A DNA stretch of 64,000 nt from Phytohabitans rumicis (GCF_011764445.1 NZ_BLPG01000001.1:1984001-2048000); one strand, 5' to 3'. Positions 9,822-19,235 are shown, counted from the first letter of the stretch. A program made the numbers and translations. The notes: generated by a model not told the origin, from the letters alone.

Positions 9822-10417
9822 TCGATGCCCTGCTGGCCCTTGCGTCCGGCGTCCATCGGATGCTTGACCTTCGTCATGTCGGTGACCAGGTCGGCCAGGT
9901 CGACCAGGCCGGCCGGGGCGTCCCGCCCGGTGACCACGACGTGCTGGCCGCCGGGGCGCTCGCGCAGCGTCGCGACGACATCCGCGACGTCGACCCAGCC
10001 CCACTTCATCGGGTACGTGAACTCGTCGAGCACGTAGAACCGATAGGCTTCGGCGGCCAGGTCGCGTTTGATCTGCGCCCAACCCTCGGCGGCCTCGGCG
10101 GCGTGGTCGCGCTCGGTGCCGGGACGCTGGATCCACGACCAGCCCTCACCCATCTTGTGCCAGGTGACCGCCCCGCCCTTGCCGGTCTCGCCGAGCGCCC
10201 GCAGGGCCGCCTCCTCGCCGACCTTCCACTTTGGACTCTTCACGAACTGGTACACCACGATCGGCCAGCCGGCGCTCCACGCGCGCAGCGCCATCCCGAA
10301 CGCCGCCGTGGACTTGCCCTTGCCCTGTCCGGTGTGGACGGCCAGCACCGGCTGTCGGCGCCGCTCCCGCGTGGTGAGCCCGTCGTCGGGCACGTGCTCC
10401 GGCTTGCCCTGCGGCAT
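9815..10417 (-). CDS. cobO: Cob(I)yrinic acid a,c-diamide adenosyltransferase
   Basis: A 200-residue CobA/CobO/BtuR-type enzyme that transfers the 5'-deoxyadenosyl group of ATP to cob(I)yrinic acid a,c-diamide. The P-loop VHTGQGKGKSTAAFGMALRA lies near residue 30, followed by the family motifs VYQFVKSPKW and FYVLDEFTYPMKWGWV. The C-terminus KHPMDAGRKGQQGIEW is conserved. The ATG at 10417 overlaps the stop of the chelatase gene (TGATG), and the end overlaps cobB, so the three genes form one operon. Confidence 0.95.
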   Translation of the reverse strand: MPQGKPEHVPDDGLTTRERRRQPVLAVHTGQGKGKSTAAFGMALRAWSAGWPIVVYQFVKSPKWKVGEEAALRALGETGKGGAVTWHKMGEGWSWIQRPGTERDHAAEAAEGWAQIKRDLAAEAYRFYVLDEFTYPMKWGWVDVADVVATLRERPGGQHVVVTGRDAPAGLVDLADLVTDMTKVKHPMDAGRKGQQGIEW

Positions 10418-12251
10418 CAGGCGGCCCTCCTCAGCGTGGACAGCTGCGCGAGCGGGACGCACTCGGCGCCCATAGCGTCGGCCAGCCGCCGGGCCAGGCC
10501 GAAGCGCACCGGGCCGGCCTCGCAGTCGACGACCACCGTGGTGGTGCCGGCGAGCTCCGGGGTGACGGTGAGCGGGTCTTCCCCGGCGGTGGCGCGCCCG
10601 TCGGTGACCACCACGAGCAGCGGCCGGCGGCGCGGGTCGCGGCGGCGCTCGGTCCGCAGCGTACGCGCCGCCGCGCGCAGGCCGGCGGCCAGCGGCGTAC
10701 GGCCACCGGTGCGCAACTCGGCGAGCCGGGCCACCCCCACCTCGTGGCTGGACGTCGGCGGCAGCACCTCGTCCGCCCCGGCGCCCCGGAATGTGATCAT
10801 GCCGACCCGGTCCCGCCGCTGGTACGCGTCGCGCAGCAGCGACAGCACGGCGGTCTTCACCGTGCCCATCCGCTTGCGGGCGGCCATCGACCCGGAGGCG
10901 TCCACCACGAAGAGCACCAGGTTCGCCTCCAGTCCGATGTGGACGGACTCGCGCAGGTCGCCCGGGTGGACCGTGCGGCTGCCCCGCGCGGCGGCGGCCC
11001 GCAGCGTGGCCGGCAGGTGCGGGGCGCCGGACCCCGCGGCAGCCGGGCGCCGACCACCCGGCCGCGCCGGGCGTACGCCTGGGACCGCCGGCCGGTGTGC
11101 GCCCGCTCGCCCGCCTTCGGCAGCGCCAGCACCCGCGGCTGGTACGCCTGCCCCGGCGCGGCGACCGGCTGGTCCGTCCCATCGCCTTCGCCGGACGGGC
11201 GGGACCCCGTCGGGCCACCGTCATCCGGACCGTCCGGCTCCTCGTCCGGCTCGCGCAGCGCCTCCTCCAGCTTCGACGAGTCGCTCCCGGGCGGGTCCAG
11301 CGGATCGCGCCGGCGCCGGTGCGGCAGCGCGAGCCGGGCCGCGTCCCGGATGTCGTCCGGGGTCACCTCGTCCCGGCCCTGCCACGCGGCGAGCGTCAAC
11401 GCGGCCCGCGCGACCACGATGTCGGCGCGCAACCCGTCCACCCCGTACGCCAGGCAGATGCGGGCGATCCGGTCCAGCTCGACATCGGGCAGCCGTACAC
11501 CGGGCAACACGTCGCGGGCGTCCGCGATCCGGCCGGCGAGCGCATTGTCCTGTATGGACCATCGCGCGGCGAAGCCGTCCGGGTCGGCGTCGTACGCCAG
11601 CCGCCGGCGTACCACCTCGGCCGGGGTGCCGGCTCGTCGGGCGACCCGACCGAGACCACCAGGCCGAACCGGTCCACCAGCTGCGGGCGCGGCTCGCCCT
11701 CCTCCGGGTTCATGGTGCCGACCAGCAGGAAGCGGGCCGCGTGCTTGACCGAGACCCCGTCCCGCTCCACGTGCGCCCGGCCCATCGCGGCGGCGTCCAG
11801 CAACAGGTCCACGAGGTGGTCCGGGAGCAGGTTCACTTCGTCCACATAGAGCAGTCCACGATGGGCGGCGGCGAGCAGTCCAGGCTCGTACGCCTTGACG
11901 CCCTCGGTGAGCGCCCGCTGGATGTCCAGGGTGCCCACGACCCGGTCTTCGGTGGCGCCGACCGGCAGTTCGACGAGCGCGGCCCGGCGCCGGGTCACCC
12001 CGCGCCGGGGTCGTGCGGACCGTCCGGGCAGGAGGCGTCCGGCGCGGCGGGGTCGCAGGCGAAGCGGCAGCCGCGTACGGCGTCCAACTCGGGCAGCAGG
12101 GTCGCCAGCGCGCGCACGACGGTCGATTTCGCCGTACCTTTCTCGCCGCGCACAAGCACTCCCCGATCGCAGGATTGACGGCGGTGAGCAGGAGTGCGAG
12201 ACGCAGGTCGTCAAGGCCGACGACGGCGGAGAAGGGATAGGCCGCGGGCAT
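10417..12251 (-). CDS. Fused ChlI-ChlD-type chelatase ATPase subunit, partner of CobN (four apparent frameshifts)
   Basis: About 612 residues after repair: an AAA+ ChlI-like half followed by an acidic/proline-rich linker and a ChlD-like von Willebrand A domain. The AAA half starts [14 protein letters not shown] and has the Walker [10 protein letters not shown], then [10 protein letters not shown] and VGTMNPEEG. The VWA domain has the metal-site motif [15 protein letters not shown]. It should power cobalt insertion by CobN. The frame breaks at about 12161-12164, 11998-12001, 11628-11632 and 11032-11035; each is mended by one added base, three of them in runs of four. ATG 12251 is the likely start because TAACAT lies 7 nt upstream (leaderless). 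Confidence 0.85.
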
Positions 12252-12258
12252 GCGGGCC

Positions 12259-12264
12259 ATGTTA
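12259..12264 (-). promoter_or_regulatory. -10 box of a leaderless promoter for the chelatase-cobO-cobB operon
   Basis: TAACAT on the minus strand ends 7 nt before the ATG at 12251, with no Shine-Dalgarno between. An ATG at 12260 overlaps the box and is therefore unlikely to be the start. It sits back to back with the riboswitch of cbtB-cbtA, but the riboswitch is transcribed the other way. Confidence 0.5.
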
Positions 12265-12274
12265 GGCTGCCCAG

Positions 12275-12423
12275 GCCACGGTGTATCGGGAAGCCGGTGA
12301 AAGTCCGGCGTGGTCCTCGCCACTGTGACCGGGGAGTGTTCCCTCGCGACGCCACTGGGCCGGCAACGGTCTGGGAAGGTTGAGGGAGTGCGCTGATCCG
12401 GGAGCCAGGAGACCGGCCGTGGC
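12275..12423 (+). promoter_or_regulatory. Adenosylcobalamin riboswitch upstream of cbtB-cbtA
   Basis: The class core is clear: GGGAAGCCGGTGAAAGTCCGGC, with GTGGTCCTCGCCACTGTGACC and the downstream GGGAGCCAGGAGACC. Closing arms GCCACGG (12275-12281) and CCGTGGC (12417-12423) pair perfectly. It lies 44 nt before cbtB on the same strand. Cobalt transporters are known targets of this class, so cobalamin should shut off cobalt uptake. Confidence 0.95.
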
Positions 12424-12467
12424 ACGCACCGCATCGCCACGAGGCATGGACGAGAGGAACACCTGGC

Positions 12468-12650
12468 ATGTCAGCACCTTCGGCTTCCGCCGTCACCCCC
12501 GTTCGCGTACCTGTGGTGGCCTGGCTGCTCGCGGCCGCCGCCATCGCCGCGGTCTTCGTGCTCTTGCAGCTCAACGGCACCGCGTTCGCCGACCAGATCC
12601 ACGAGCTCACGCACGACGGCCGGCACGCCTTCGGCGTTCCCTGCCACTAG
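12468..12650 (+). CDS. cbtB: Cobalt transporter subunit CbtB
   Basis: A 60-residue protein with one membrane helix (about residues 15-37, [19 protein letters not shown]) and a histidine-bearing tail [16 protein letters not shown], which is the CbtB signature and probably binds the metal. It is led by the AdoCbl riboswitch and lies 5 nt upstream of cbtA. The pair is a known cobalamin-regulated cobalt uptake system. An AGAGGA about 10 nt upstream may serve as ribosome binding site. Confidence 0.93.
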   Translation: MSAPSASAVTPVRVPVVAWLLAAAAIAAVFVLLQLNGTAFADQIHELTHDGRHAFGVPCH

Positions 12651-12655
12651 CCGCG

Positions 12656-13375
12656 ATGGGTTCCCTCACCCTCGGCGCGATCGTGCGCCGCGGGGCGCTC
12701 GCCGGGCTCTTCGCCGGCGTCGCCGCCTCGCTCGTCGCCCTGCTCCTCGTGGAGCCGCAGATCGACAACGCCCTGGTCATCGAAGAGGCACGGTCCACAG
12801 TGCACGAGGAGGCGCTGTACGGCCGTACCACACAGGTGATCGGCGGCATGGTGGCCGCGGCGATCGTCGCGGTGTGCCTCGCGCTGGTCGTGGCCGTGGT
12901 CTTCGCCCGGGTGCGGCACCGGCTGCCCGCCGGCACCGACTTCGGCCGGGCGGCGCTGCTGTCGTTCCTCGGGTTCGTCACGGTCGCGCTGCTGCCGGCC
13001 CTGAAGTACCCCGCGAACCCGCCCGGCGTGGGCGATCCCGACACGGTGACCGAGCGCACCGTCCAGTACCTCACGCTGATCGCCGCCGGGATCGCCGTCA
13101 CGTGGCTGGCGTTGCTCGTCCACGACCGGCTGGCGGCGCGCCCGTGGCCACCCGCGCACCGTGCGGCGCTCGCCGTCGCGGTCGCCGCGGCCGGCTACGC
13201 CGCGCTGCTGATGACGTGGCCGGCCACTCCGGACGGCGTGCCGGCCGACATCCCGGCCGGGCTGCTGTGGGACTTCCGGCTCGCCTCCGTGGCCGAACTG
13301 GCGGCCCTGTGGACCGTGTTCGGGCTCAGCTTCGGGCTGCTGTTGACGCCGCGAAAGGTCATGGCGCCGGTCTGA
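12656..13375 (+). CDS. cbtA: Cobalt transporter subunit CbtA
   Basis: A 239-residue membrane protein with about five predicted helices (for example LAGLFAGVAASLVALLLVEP and MVAAAIVAVCLALVVAVVF). The family's length and its place directly after cbtB behind an AdoCbl riboswitch identify it. It should carry Co2+ inward for corrin synthesis. The 3' end overlaps the convergent mannosidase gene by 17 nt. Confidence 0.92.
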   Translation: MGSLTLGAIVRRGALAGLFAGVAASLVALLLVEPQIDNALVIEEARSTVHEEALYGRTTQVIGGMVAAAIVAVCLALVVAVVFARVRHRLPAGTDFGRAALLSFLGFVTVALLPALKYPANPPGVGDPDTVTERTVQYLTLIAAGIAVTWLALLVHDRLAARPWPPAHRAALAVAVAAAGYAALLMTWPATPDGVPADIPAGLLWDFRLASVAELAALWTVFGLSFGLLLTPRKVMAPV

Positions 13376-16300
13376 TCTCGACCGGCACCGCCTCGGTGTA
13401 GTGCAACCGTCCGAAGTAGACAACCTTGACGAGGGCCCACCAGTGGCTGCCCGGCCGGGCGGTGGCCGGCGCCGCGACTTCGTACCGCAGACGCGTGCTG
13501 CCGCCCGCCGGCACGGCGAAGCCCTGCGTCCACGGCGTGATGGCGACGCCGCAGTCCGGCCCGCCCCAGGTGCCGTACGGGCTCACCAACTGCGCCTCGC
13601 CGCGGATCTCGCCGGGCGACCGGTTGTCCAGCCGCACGGCGAGGTCGGCCCGAACACCTGGAGCGAGCCGGAGCGGCTCGGCGTCGAGGACGACGTCCAG
13701 CGGCACGCCCGCCTCGCCGACCGCCACCGCGACTACGTCCTCCAGCACCTGCCCGAGGTCGTCACGGATCCGGGCGCCCACGAAATACGTCCCCGCCGGG
13801 GCGCCGTCGGCGCGCACCCGCACCGCGAACTCGGCGTGCTCGCCCGCCGCCAGGTCGTACGGCAGCGGTCCGTCCGGGGTCACGGTGAGCCCGGCCGGCA
13901 CGTCCAGGTCGACCACGCCGGCCGCCGCACGGGTCCCGGACGCGACGCGTACCAGGACGGTGCCGCCCGGTGCGATGGACGTCGGTTCGACGTGGACGCT
14001 CACCGGCAGGTAGCCCACCGGGGCCGGACCCTTGTTGTGCAGCCAGTACCGGGTGTAGACCGGCTGAGCCGGCTCGATCACTCTGCTGGCTGGCGCTCGC
14101 TCCGCTCGCGCGGGCCCCAGGGCCGCGCCGGCAGCCAGCAGCAGCGGCTGGGCGCCGACCGTCACCACGTCCGCTGCGGCCAGGTCGACCACCGCAGCCT
14201 CACCGTCCACAGTGAGCGGGCCGCGCGCCGTGCCCTCCAGCAGATCCGTCGCGACCGCGCTGTCGAGCCCGCCGTGCAGGCGCACCGTGGCCGTTGCCGG
14301 GGCGCCGGCCGACTCGTACAGGCGGAACGTCACCCCTGACGAGCCGTCGTTGGGCTGGCCAGACGCCATCGGGTTGCCACGCGGCTTGAGCGCGGCCAGC
14401 ACGACCGTCTCCGGCTCGACGGAGGCGAGGCTCAGGCTCGCCGGGAGCGGGCCGGCGGCGGCGGGCACCTCCGTGGCGTGCACCGGGTGGTTGACCTCCT
14501 GACCGGCGCGCACGAAGCCGGCGTCCCGCCAGTCACCCGCGCCGGCCACCAGGCTGTAGCGGAACGTGTGGGTCCAGTGCTGCCAGGCGAACGAACTGCC
14601 GTCCGGGGCGGTGCGCCGCGGCCCGTCGATCCAGACGCCGCACGGCCACGCGCTGCACGACCGCATCAGCGACAGGTACAGCGTGCCGTCGGGCTCGGCG
14701 ACGAAGCTCGGCGTGCCGTGGTTGACCAGCGCGACCGAGTGGCCGCCGAACGGCTCGGCGACCGGCGCGACGCCCGCCGCGTCGATGGCCGTGCCGTCGA
14801 CGTCCAGCGCCTCGCCGGCCACCACGAGCACCGGCAGGTCGCGCGGGCCGCGCAGGTCCGCGTCCGGCGTCCAGGCCGCCCGGCGGCTGCGGTCCGCGGG
14901 GACGAAGACCTTTCCGGTACGCGCCAGCGCCTCCCGGTACGCCGGGCCGGCCGACTCCAGCACCGCCGCCGCGAAGGAGTTGCCGGCGCCCAGCGCGATC
15001 CGCACGTCCGGCAGGTTCGAGTCGGCGTCCAGGGCGCCGTAGCGTTGCCCGTCCGGGCGGGTGCCGGTGGCGGTGACCCCGATCGCGGCGAGCCGGACGA
15101 GCAGGTCCCGGGCCGGTGCGTCCGCGATCACCTCGGCCACGCCGATCGCGTGCTCCTGGCGGCTCCCGTCGGGCAGTCGTACCCGGATCCGCGCCGTCGC
15201 GGACAGCCCGGCCCAGGTGTGCGCCGGATTGTCCAATGTCCACAGATGTTCGGCGGCGTCCGAATTGGGAAAGCCGAACGACCGGCCGATCGCGGCGAAC
15301 CCCACCTCGGACACCGGAAGCGCGCCGGGCGCGTCGAGGTCGAAGCGCACCCGCAGCAGGTGGTCCTGCCCGATGGAGCCGTCGACGTGGGTGCGGAAGT
15401 CGACCCGGTCGACGCCGTCCCACAGTGTGACCTCCTGGCGGGCGCGCAGGTCGCCGAGGTCCGCGACCGAGACGACCCGGCTGCCGACCGGGCTCGTCTC
15501 CGCGTACACCTCGGCGGGTCCGGCGCCGTGACCGGGCCCCTTCGGCAGCAGGTGCCACGGCCCCTCGCCCCACCGTGGATGGGAGTCGTGCTCCTCCTGG
15601 CGGACGAGCGCGCCGCCCAGGCCGCCGGGGCGCAGCAACTCGCGGCCGGTCCGGCGGTCAAGGACGCGGGACAGCGCGCCGCCCCGGGCCGGGTCGGCCG
15701 CCACCAGGAAGGCGTCGTTCGACGCGGTGTGTCCGGTGGCCCGGGTCCAACCCGCGGGCACGTCGGGCGCGTCGAGGACGCGGTAGACCCGGTAGCCGAC
15801 CGGCGGGACCGCGCGGGCCAGGAACGAGAGCGTGACCTCGGCGAGCGTGCCATCCGGGTGCCGGCATACCCCTTCGGATACCGCCTTCACGGGCTCGCCA
15901 TCGTCGGAGGCGACGGCAACCCCTTGCGGGCCGGGCGCGTCGAACGCCAGCCGGACCGTGGTGACCCCGTCGCGCGCCCAGGACAGCGGGTTGACCACCA
16001 GCACCGGGCGCCCCGGGCCAGCGGTGCCGACCTGCTCCCCGATGGCGCGCACCGCCGCGTCCCGCGCGCCGGCGGACCACTCGTACGCCTCGCGCCAACC
16101 GCCGAGCAGGTCCAGGTAGACCTGGTCGGACTCGGTGCCGGTGACCGCGTCGTGGTGGGCGCCGTAGGCCAGCTGCCGCCACGCCTTGTCCAGCGCCTCG
16201 GCCGGAAACCGGTGCCCGAACAACGTGGCCACTGTGGACAGCCGCTCCGCGTCCAGCACCGCGACCTCGCCGGCCCGCTGGGCCTGTTTGGTGTCGATGT

Positions 16301-17534
16301 AGGACACGTCCTTGCCGGTGTAGACCGGGTTCATGTCCCGGGTCTGCGGTGACAACGACCGTCCACTGTGGGCAAGGTCGGCGCGTACGGCGGCGAAGAA
16401 GTCGCGCGGCAGGCCGACCACGAAGCGGGGCCACACGTACCGCTTGGCCCAGTGCCGGTGGATCTCCGTGCACCAGCGCGACGGCACGTTGTGGTCGTGT
16501 CCCACGGGCAGCAGCACGTTGCGCGTCGCGGCGACCCGCTTCAACTCCCGGAACTGGGCGTACGCCTCGGCCATCGCGGCGTCGAGCGTATCCTTGCGCT
16601 CGATGTCCCAGCCCGCCACATAGTGGTTGGCCATGTACGCGGTCAGCAGCCCGCGCCCGCTCGGCGAGACCCACTCGAACTCGCTGGGAAACTGCATCCG
16701 GGTGATGTCGCCGGTATGCCGCTTCGCCCCGACGTGGTGGAACGGCCCGCGCGCCCAGGCGCTGGAGTCCAGGCCGGCGTCCGCCATGAGGCCGGGAAAG
16801 GCCGGGTCGTGCCCGAAGACGTCGAGCATCCAGGCCGAGCGGGGATCGCCGCCGAGCACGTCGCGCTGGTATCCGATGCCGTAGACCGCGTTGCGGATCG
16901 TCGACTCGGGGTGGGTGAGGTTGGTGTTGGGCTCGTTGTACGCCCCGCCGACCAACTCGACGCGCCCCTCGTGCAGGAACCGGCGCAGCTCGGCCCGGTC
17001 ACCGGGAAACGCGTCCCAGTACGGCTTGAGGTAGTCGATCTCGGCGAGCACGAACCGGTAGTCCTCGTCGTGCCGGGCCGCCTCCAGGTGCGCCCGGACG
17101 AGGTCGAACGCCGTCCGCACGAACGGTGGCCGCAGCCGGTCCGCCCACGGCAGGTCGTGCCAGACCTCGGTGAAGCCGCCCTGGGTGTTCCACCACACCG
17201 GGTCGTAGTGGAAGTGCGACACCATCCACATCGTCCAGCCGGTGTCGGCCGCCGTGATGAACGTGTCCACCATGGACGGTTGGTCGTCGACGAGGGCGGT
17301 GACCCGGTGCACCGAGCCGGCCGGCGCGGGGGCGGCGATCCGCACCCCGACCTCGACGACGCCCGGCACCTCGTGGACCACCACGGGCTCCGGCGTGGTG
17401 ACCGACGGCCCCTCGACGCGTACCGTGACGGGTCCTCGCCCCTCCCCCAGGGTGACCCGCATCACCTGCAGCGGCGCGCTGGCCGTACCCGTGAAGAGGT
17501 CCGTGCCCTCGACGGCCAAAACGCGCGGTGTCAC
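13359..17534 (-). CDS. Large GH38 alpha-mannosidase with C-terminal NEW3-like domains
   Basis: A 1391-residue glycoside hydrolase. After an N-terminal beta domain of about 100 residues, the catalytic domain begins with HFHYDPVWW, where His and Asp bind zinc. The nucleophile aspartate lies in WMLDVFGHDP, and the conserved GAHHDAVTGTES follows. The C-terminal 400 or so residues are beta-rich and contain a LxVxxGxxAxxxVRLDNRSPG-like NPCBM/NEW3 pattern. No signal peptide is seen, so it is probably cytoplasmic. The GTG at 17534 was chosen for its GGGAGG Shine-Dalgarno 6 nt upstream; a GTG 42 nt earlier has none. It stands alone, convergent with cbtA, with no sugar transporter beside it. Confidence 0.88.
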   Translation of the reverse strand: MTPRVLAVEGTDLFTGTASAPLQVMRVTLGEGRGPVTVRVEGPSVTTPEPVVVHEVPGVVEVGVRIAAPAPAGSVHRVTALVDDQPSMVDTFITAADTGWTMWMVSHFHYDPVWWNTQGGFTEVWHDLPWADRLRPPFVRTAFDLVRAHLEAARHDEDYRFVLAEIDYLKPYWDAFPGDRAELRRFLHEGRVELVGGAYNEPNTNLTHPESTIRNAVYGIGYQRDVLGGDPRSAWMLDVFGHDPAFPGLMADAGLDSSAWARGPFHHVGAKRHTGDITRMQFPSEFEWVSPSGRGLLTAYMANHYVAGWDIERKDTLDAAMAEAYAQFRELKRVAATRNVLLPVGHDHNVPSRWCTEIHRHWAKRYVWPRFVVGLPRDFFAAVRADLAHSGRSLSPQTRDMNPVYTGKDVSYIDTKQAQRAGEVAVLDAERLSTVATLFGHRFPAEALDKAWRQLAYGAHHDAVTGTESDQVYLDLLGGWREAYEWSAGARDAAVRAIGEQVGTAGPGRPVLVVNPLSWARDGVTTVRLAFDAPGPQGVAVASDDGEPVKAVSEGVCRHPDGTLAEVTLSFLARAVPPVGYRVYRVLDAPDVPAGWTRATGHTASNDAFLVAADPARGGALSRVLDRRTGRELLRPGGLGGALVRQEEHDSHPRWGEGPWHLLPKGPGHGAGPAEVYAETSPVGSRVVSVADLGDLRARQEVTLWDGVDRVDFRTHVDGSIGQDHLLRVRFDLDAPGALPVSEVGFAAIGRSFGFPNSDAAEHLWTLDNPAHTWAGLSATARIRVRLPDGSRQEHAIGVAEVIADAPARDLLVRLAAIGVTATGTRPDGQRYGALDADSNLPDVRIALGAGNSFAAAVLESAGPAYREALARTGKVFVPADRSRRAAWTPDADLRGPRDLPVLVVAGEALDVDGTAIDAAGVAPVAEPFGGHSVALVNHGTPSFVAEPDGTLYLSLMRSCSAWPCGVWIDGPRRTAPDGSSFAWQHWTHTFRYSLVAGAGDWRDAGFVRAGQEVNHPVHATEVPAAAGPLPASLSLASVEPETVVLAALKPRGNPMASGQPNDGSSGVTFRLYESAGAPATATVRLHGGLDSAVATDLLEGTARGPLTVDGEAAVVDLAAADVVTVGAQPLLLAAGAALGPARAERAPASRVIEPAQPVYTRYWLHNKGPAPVGYLPVSVHVEPTSIAPGGTVLVRVASGTRAAAGVVDLDVPAGLTVTPDGPLPYDLAAGEHAEFAVRVRADGAPAGTYFVGARIRDDLGQVLEDVVAVAVGEAGVPLDVVLDAEPLRLAPGVRADLAVRLDNRSPGEIRGEAQLVSPYGTWGGPDCGVAITPWTQGFAVPAGGSTRLRYEVAAPATARPGSHWWALVKVVYFGRLHYTEAVPVEIRPAP

Positions 17535-17578
17535 GCCGTTCCTCCCATGCCATAGTCCCAGCTCAGCGCCGTACACAC

Positions 17579-17584
17579 TAAGGT
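17579..17584 (+). promoter_or_regulatory. -10 box of a leaderless promoter for the VOC gene
   Basis: TAAGGT ends 6 nt before the ATG at 17591, and there is no Shine-Dalgarno between. Confidence 0.45.
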
Positions 17585-17590
17585 AAGCAC

Positions 17591-17992
17591 ATGAGTGGAT
17601 CTTCTCCGGTCCGGCAGCTTCGCCTCGTCGTCACCGCCGACGACTACGACGCCGCGCTGCGCTTCTACCGCGACGTCCTCGGCATGCCCGAGCAGGCCGC
17701 GTTCTCCTCGCCGGACGGGCGCGTGGCGATCCTGGAGGCCGGAGTCGCCACCCTCGAACTGGCCGACGCCGGGCACGCCGACTACGTCGACGAGGTCGAG
17801 GTGGGGCGGCGGGTGGCCGGGCACATCCGGGTCGCGTTCGAGGTCGACGACGCCGCCGAGGCGACCGCGCGGCTGGCCGCGGCCGGCGCCGAGGTGATCG
17901 CCCCACCGACCCGCACGCCCTGGGACTCGCTGAACTCCCGCCTCGAAGGCCCGGCGCACCTGCAGCTGACGCTCTTCGAGGAACTGGGGTGA
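17591..17992 (+). CDS. VOC (glyoxalase/bleomycin-resistance) family protein
   Basis: A 133-residue protein with the two beta-alpha-beta-beta-beta units of the vicinal oxygen chelate fold: RLVVTADDYDAALRFYRDVLG opens the first, and HIRVAFEVDDAAEATARLAAAG the second. Such proteins bind a metal and act as lyases, dioxygenases or drug-binding proteins, and the substrate cannot be told. It is divergent from the mannosidase and probably leaderless. No second gene follows closely on its strand. Confidence 0.8.
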   Translation: MSGSSPVRQLRLVVTADDYDAALRFYRDVLGMPEQAAFSSPDGRVAILEAGVATLELADAGHADYVDEVEVGRRVAGHIRVAFEVDDAAEATARLAAAGAEVIAPPTRTPWDSLNSRLEGPAHLQLTLFEELG

Positions 17993-18011
17993 CGCCCAGT
18001 TGTCCTTTGCC

Positions 18012-18368
18012 CTACCCCGCGTCCGGCGCGGCTGAGTCGTAGGCGGCCGCCACCTTCTTCGGCACGCACATGCGCCACGCGTCGGTGACGAGCTCGCGCA
18101 TCTCGTCGCGGTCGATGGCGGCCAGCCGCACCCGGACCCACTGATACCGCTCGTCGGACTTGATCGGCATCAGGAACTTGTCGGGCTCGGCGGCGACCAG
18201 GGCCTCGCGCTCCTCCTTGGGAAAGCCGAAGCCCATCAACGTCTCGTCCCGGGACAGCGACACGAAGACGATCCGCCCCACCCGGAACTTCACCCGGTCG
18301 CGCACCAGCGCCTCGTAGGCGCGTGGCAGGGACAGCGCCACCTGCCGTACGTCCTCCGCCGTCACCAC
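18012..18368 (-). CDS. MmcQ/YjbR-family DNA-binding protein
   Basis: A 118-residue protein opening VVTAEDVRQVALSLPRAYEA, with FRVGRIVFVSLSRDE and KFLMPIKSDERYQWVRVRLA, matching the CyaY-like YjbR/MmcQ family. The biochemical role is unproven. The GTG at 18368 was chosen because TACGGT ends 6 nt upstream (leaderless geometry). A second, distinct member of the same fold lies at 18838-19191. Confidence 0.72.
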   Translation of the reverse strand: MVTAEDVRQVALSLPRAYEALVRDRVKFRVGRIVFVSLSRDETLMGFGFPKEEREALVAAEPDKFLMPIKSDERYQWVRVRLAAIDRDEMRELVTDAWRMCVPKKVAAAYDSAAPDAG

Positions 18369-18374
18369 CGCTTC

Positions 18375-18380
18375 ACCGTA
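18375..18380 (-). promoter_or_regulatory. -10 box of a leaderless promoter for the MmcQ/YjbR gene
   Basis: TACGGT on the minus strand ends 6 nt before the GTG at 18368, with no ribosome binding site between. Confidence 0.4.
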
Positions 18381-18431
18381 TCCGTGTGCTATCGTTCGCG
18401 TAACTTGACAGCGGCTAGATCGGAGGTTGTC

Positions 18432-18833
18432 ATGAGTGACGCCAGTCGGGTCGTCGCGGGCATCATGCTGCTGACGATCGTGACCATCGAGTTCGGCGGC
18501 TGGTTCATGACCAAGATCGTGCGGGGTCAGGTGCCGATGACCGACTTCCAGAAGGCGTTCGCCCGGGCCGGGCACGCGCACGCCGGCGTACTCGTGACGC
18601 TGGGGCTGGTGTGCCAACTCCTCGCCGACGCGACCACGCTCGACGGCGTCGCGGACTGGGTGGCGCGCCTCGGCGTACCGGCGGCGGCGATCCTGATGTC
18701 CGGGGGCTTCTTCGCCTCGTCCGCCGGCAAGGACGTCACTCAGCCCAACCGCTTCTTCGCGATCCTCTGGGCCGGCGCCGCGTGCCTGGCCGCCGGCACG
18801 ATTACGCTCGGGGTCGGACTTCTCATAGCCTAG
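18432..18833 (+). CDS. Small four-helix membrane protein
   Basis: A 133-residue protein with about four hydrophobic helices (IMLLTIVTIEFGGWFM, AGVLVTLGLVCQLLA, GVPAAAILMSGGFFA and AAGTITLGVGLLIA). A conserved-looking FARAGHAHAGVLV lies after the first helix; the His pair inside a membrane protein recalls families annotated as DUF-type or heme/copper-linked integral proteins, but no name is certain. GGAGG lies 5 nt before the ATG. It is followed 5 nt later by the YjbR-like gene, so the two are probably co-transcribed. Confidence 0.7.
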   Translation: MSDASRVVAGIMLLTIVTIEFGGWFMTKIVRGQVPMTDFQKAFARAGHAHAGVLVTLGLVCQLLADATTLDGVADWVARLGVPAAAILMSGGFFASSAGKDVTQPNRFFAILWAGAACLAAGTITLGVGLLIA

Positions 18834-18837
18834 GGCC

Positions 18838-19191
18838 ATGACGTGGGACGAGGTGCTGGCGTACTGCCTGGCCAAGCCCGGAGCGTGGCAGGACGAGCCC
18901 TGGGAGGGCGACGTCGTGGTGAAGGTCGGCAGCAAGATCTTCGCGTTCCTGGGCTCGGAGTCGGAGTCGCGAGGCAGCGTCGGAGTCAAGTGCGGCGCCA
19001 GCCGCGAGGTGGCCGACGAATGGCTGGCCCGCTATCCGGACGACGCGTCGGTGATGGCGTACATCGGCCGGTCCGGGTGGAACACGCTGGGCTTCGACGG
19101 CAAGATCCCGCCGGACGAGCTGCTCGAAGCGGTGGACGCCTCGTACGACGCGGTGGTCAGCAAGCTCCCCAAACGAGAGCGCCCGACCTAA
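18838..19191 (+). CDS. MmcQ/YjbR-family protein (second copy)
   Basis: A 117-residue protein: MTWDEVLAYCLAKPGAWQDE, then VKVGSKIFAFLG and WNTLGFDGKIPPDELLEAVDASYDAV, a clear MmcQ/YjbR pattern. It is closer to the canonical family than its neighbour at 18012. It lies 5 nt after the small membrane protein gene. Function in vivo is unknown; the fold is thought to bind DNA. Confidence 0.82.
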   Translation: MTWDEVLAYCLAKPGAWQDEPWEGDVVVKVGSKIFAFLGSESESRGSVGVKCGASREVADEWLARYPDDASVMAYIGRSGWNTLGFDGKIPPDELLEAVDASYDAVVSKLPKRERPT

Positions 19192-19235
19192 GCCCTCCGC
19201 GCCCGCCCTCCGCCCTCCGCGCCCCGCGCTCTCCT

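Noticed and set aside
10417-12251. chlI and chlD as several broken pseudogenes
   Set aside because: All four breaks are mended by single added bases with no loss of conserved residues; the operon partners are intact.
13401-17555. Plus-strand open frames across the mannosidase
   Set aside because: Arg/Pro/Gly-rich antisense shadows without starts or domains.
17535-17576. Upstream GTG start for the mannosidase
   Set aside because: The GTG at 17534 has a strong GGGAGG 6 nt ahead; the upstream one has none and would overlap the promoter of the divergent gene.
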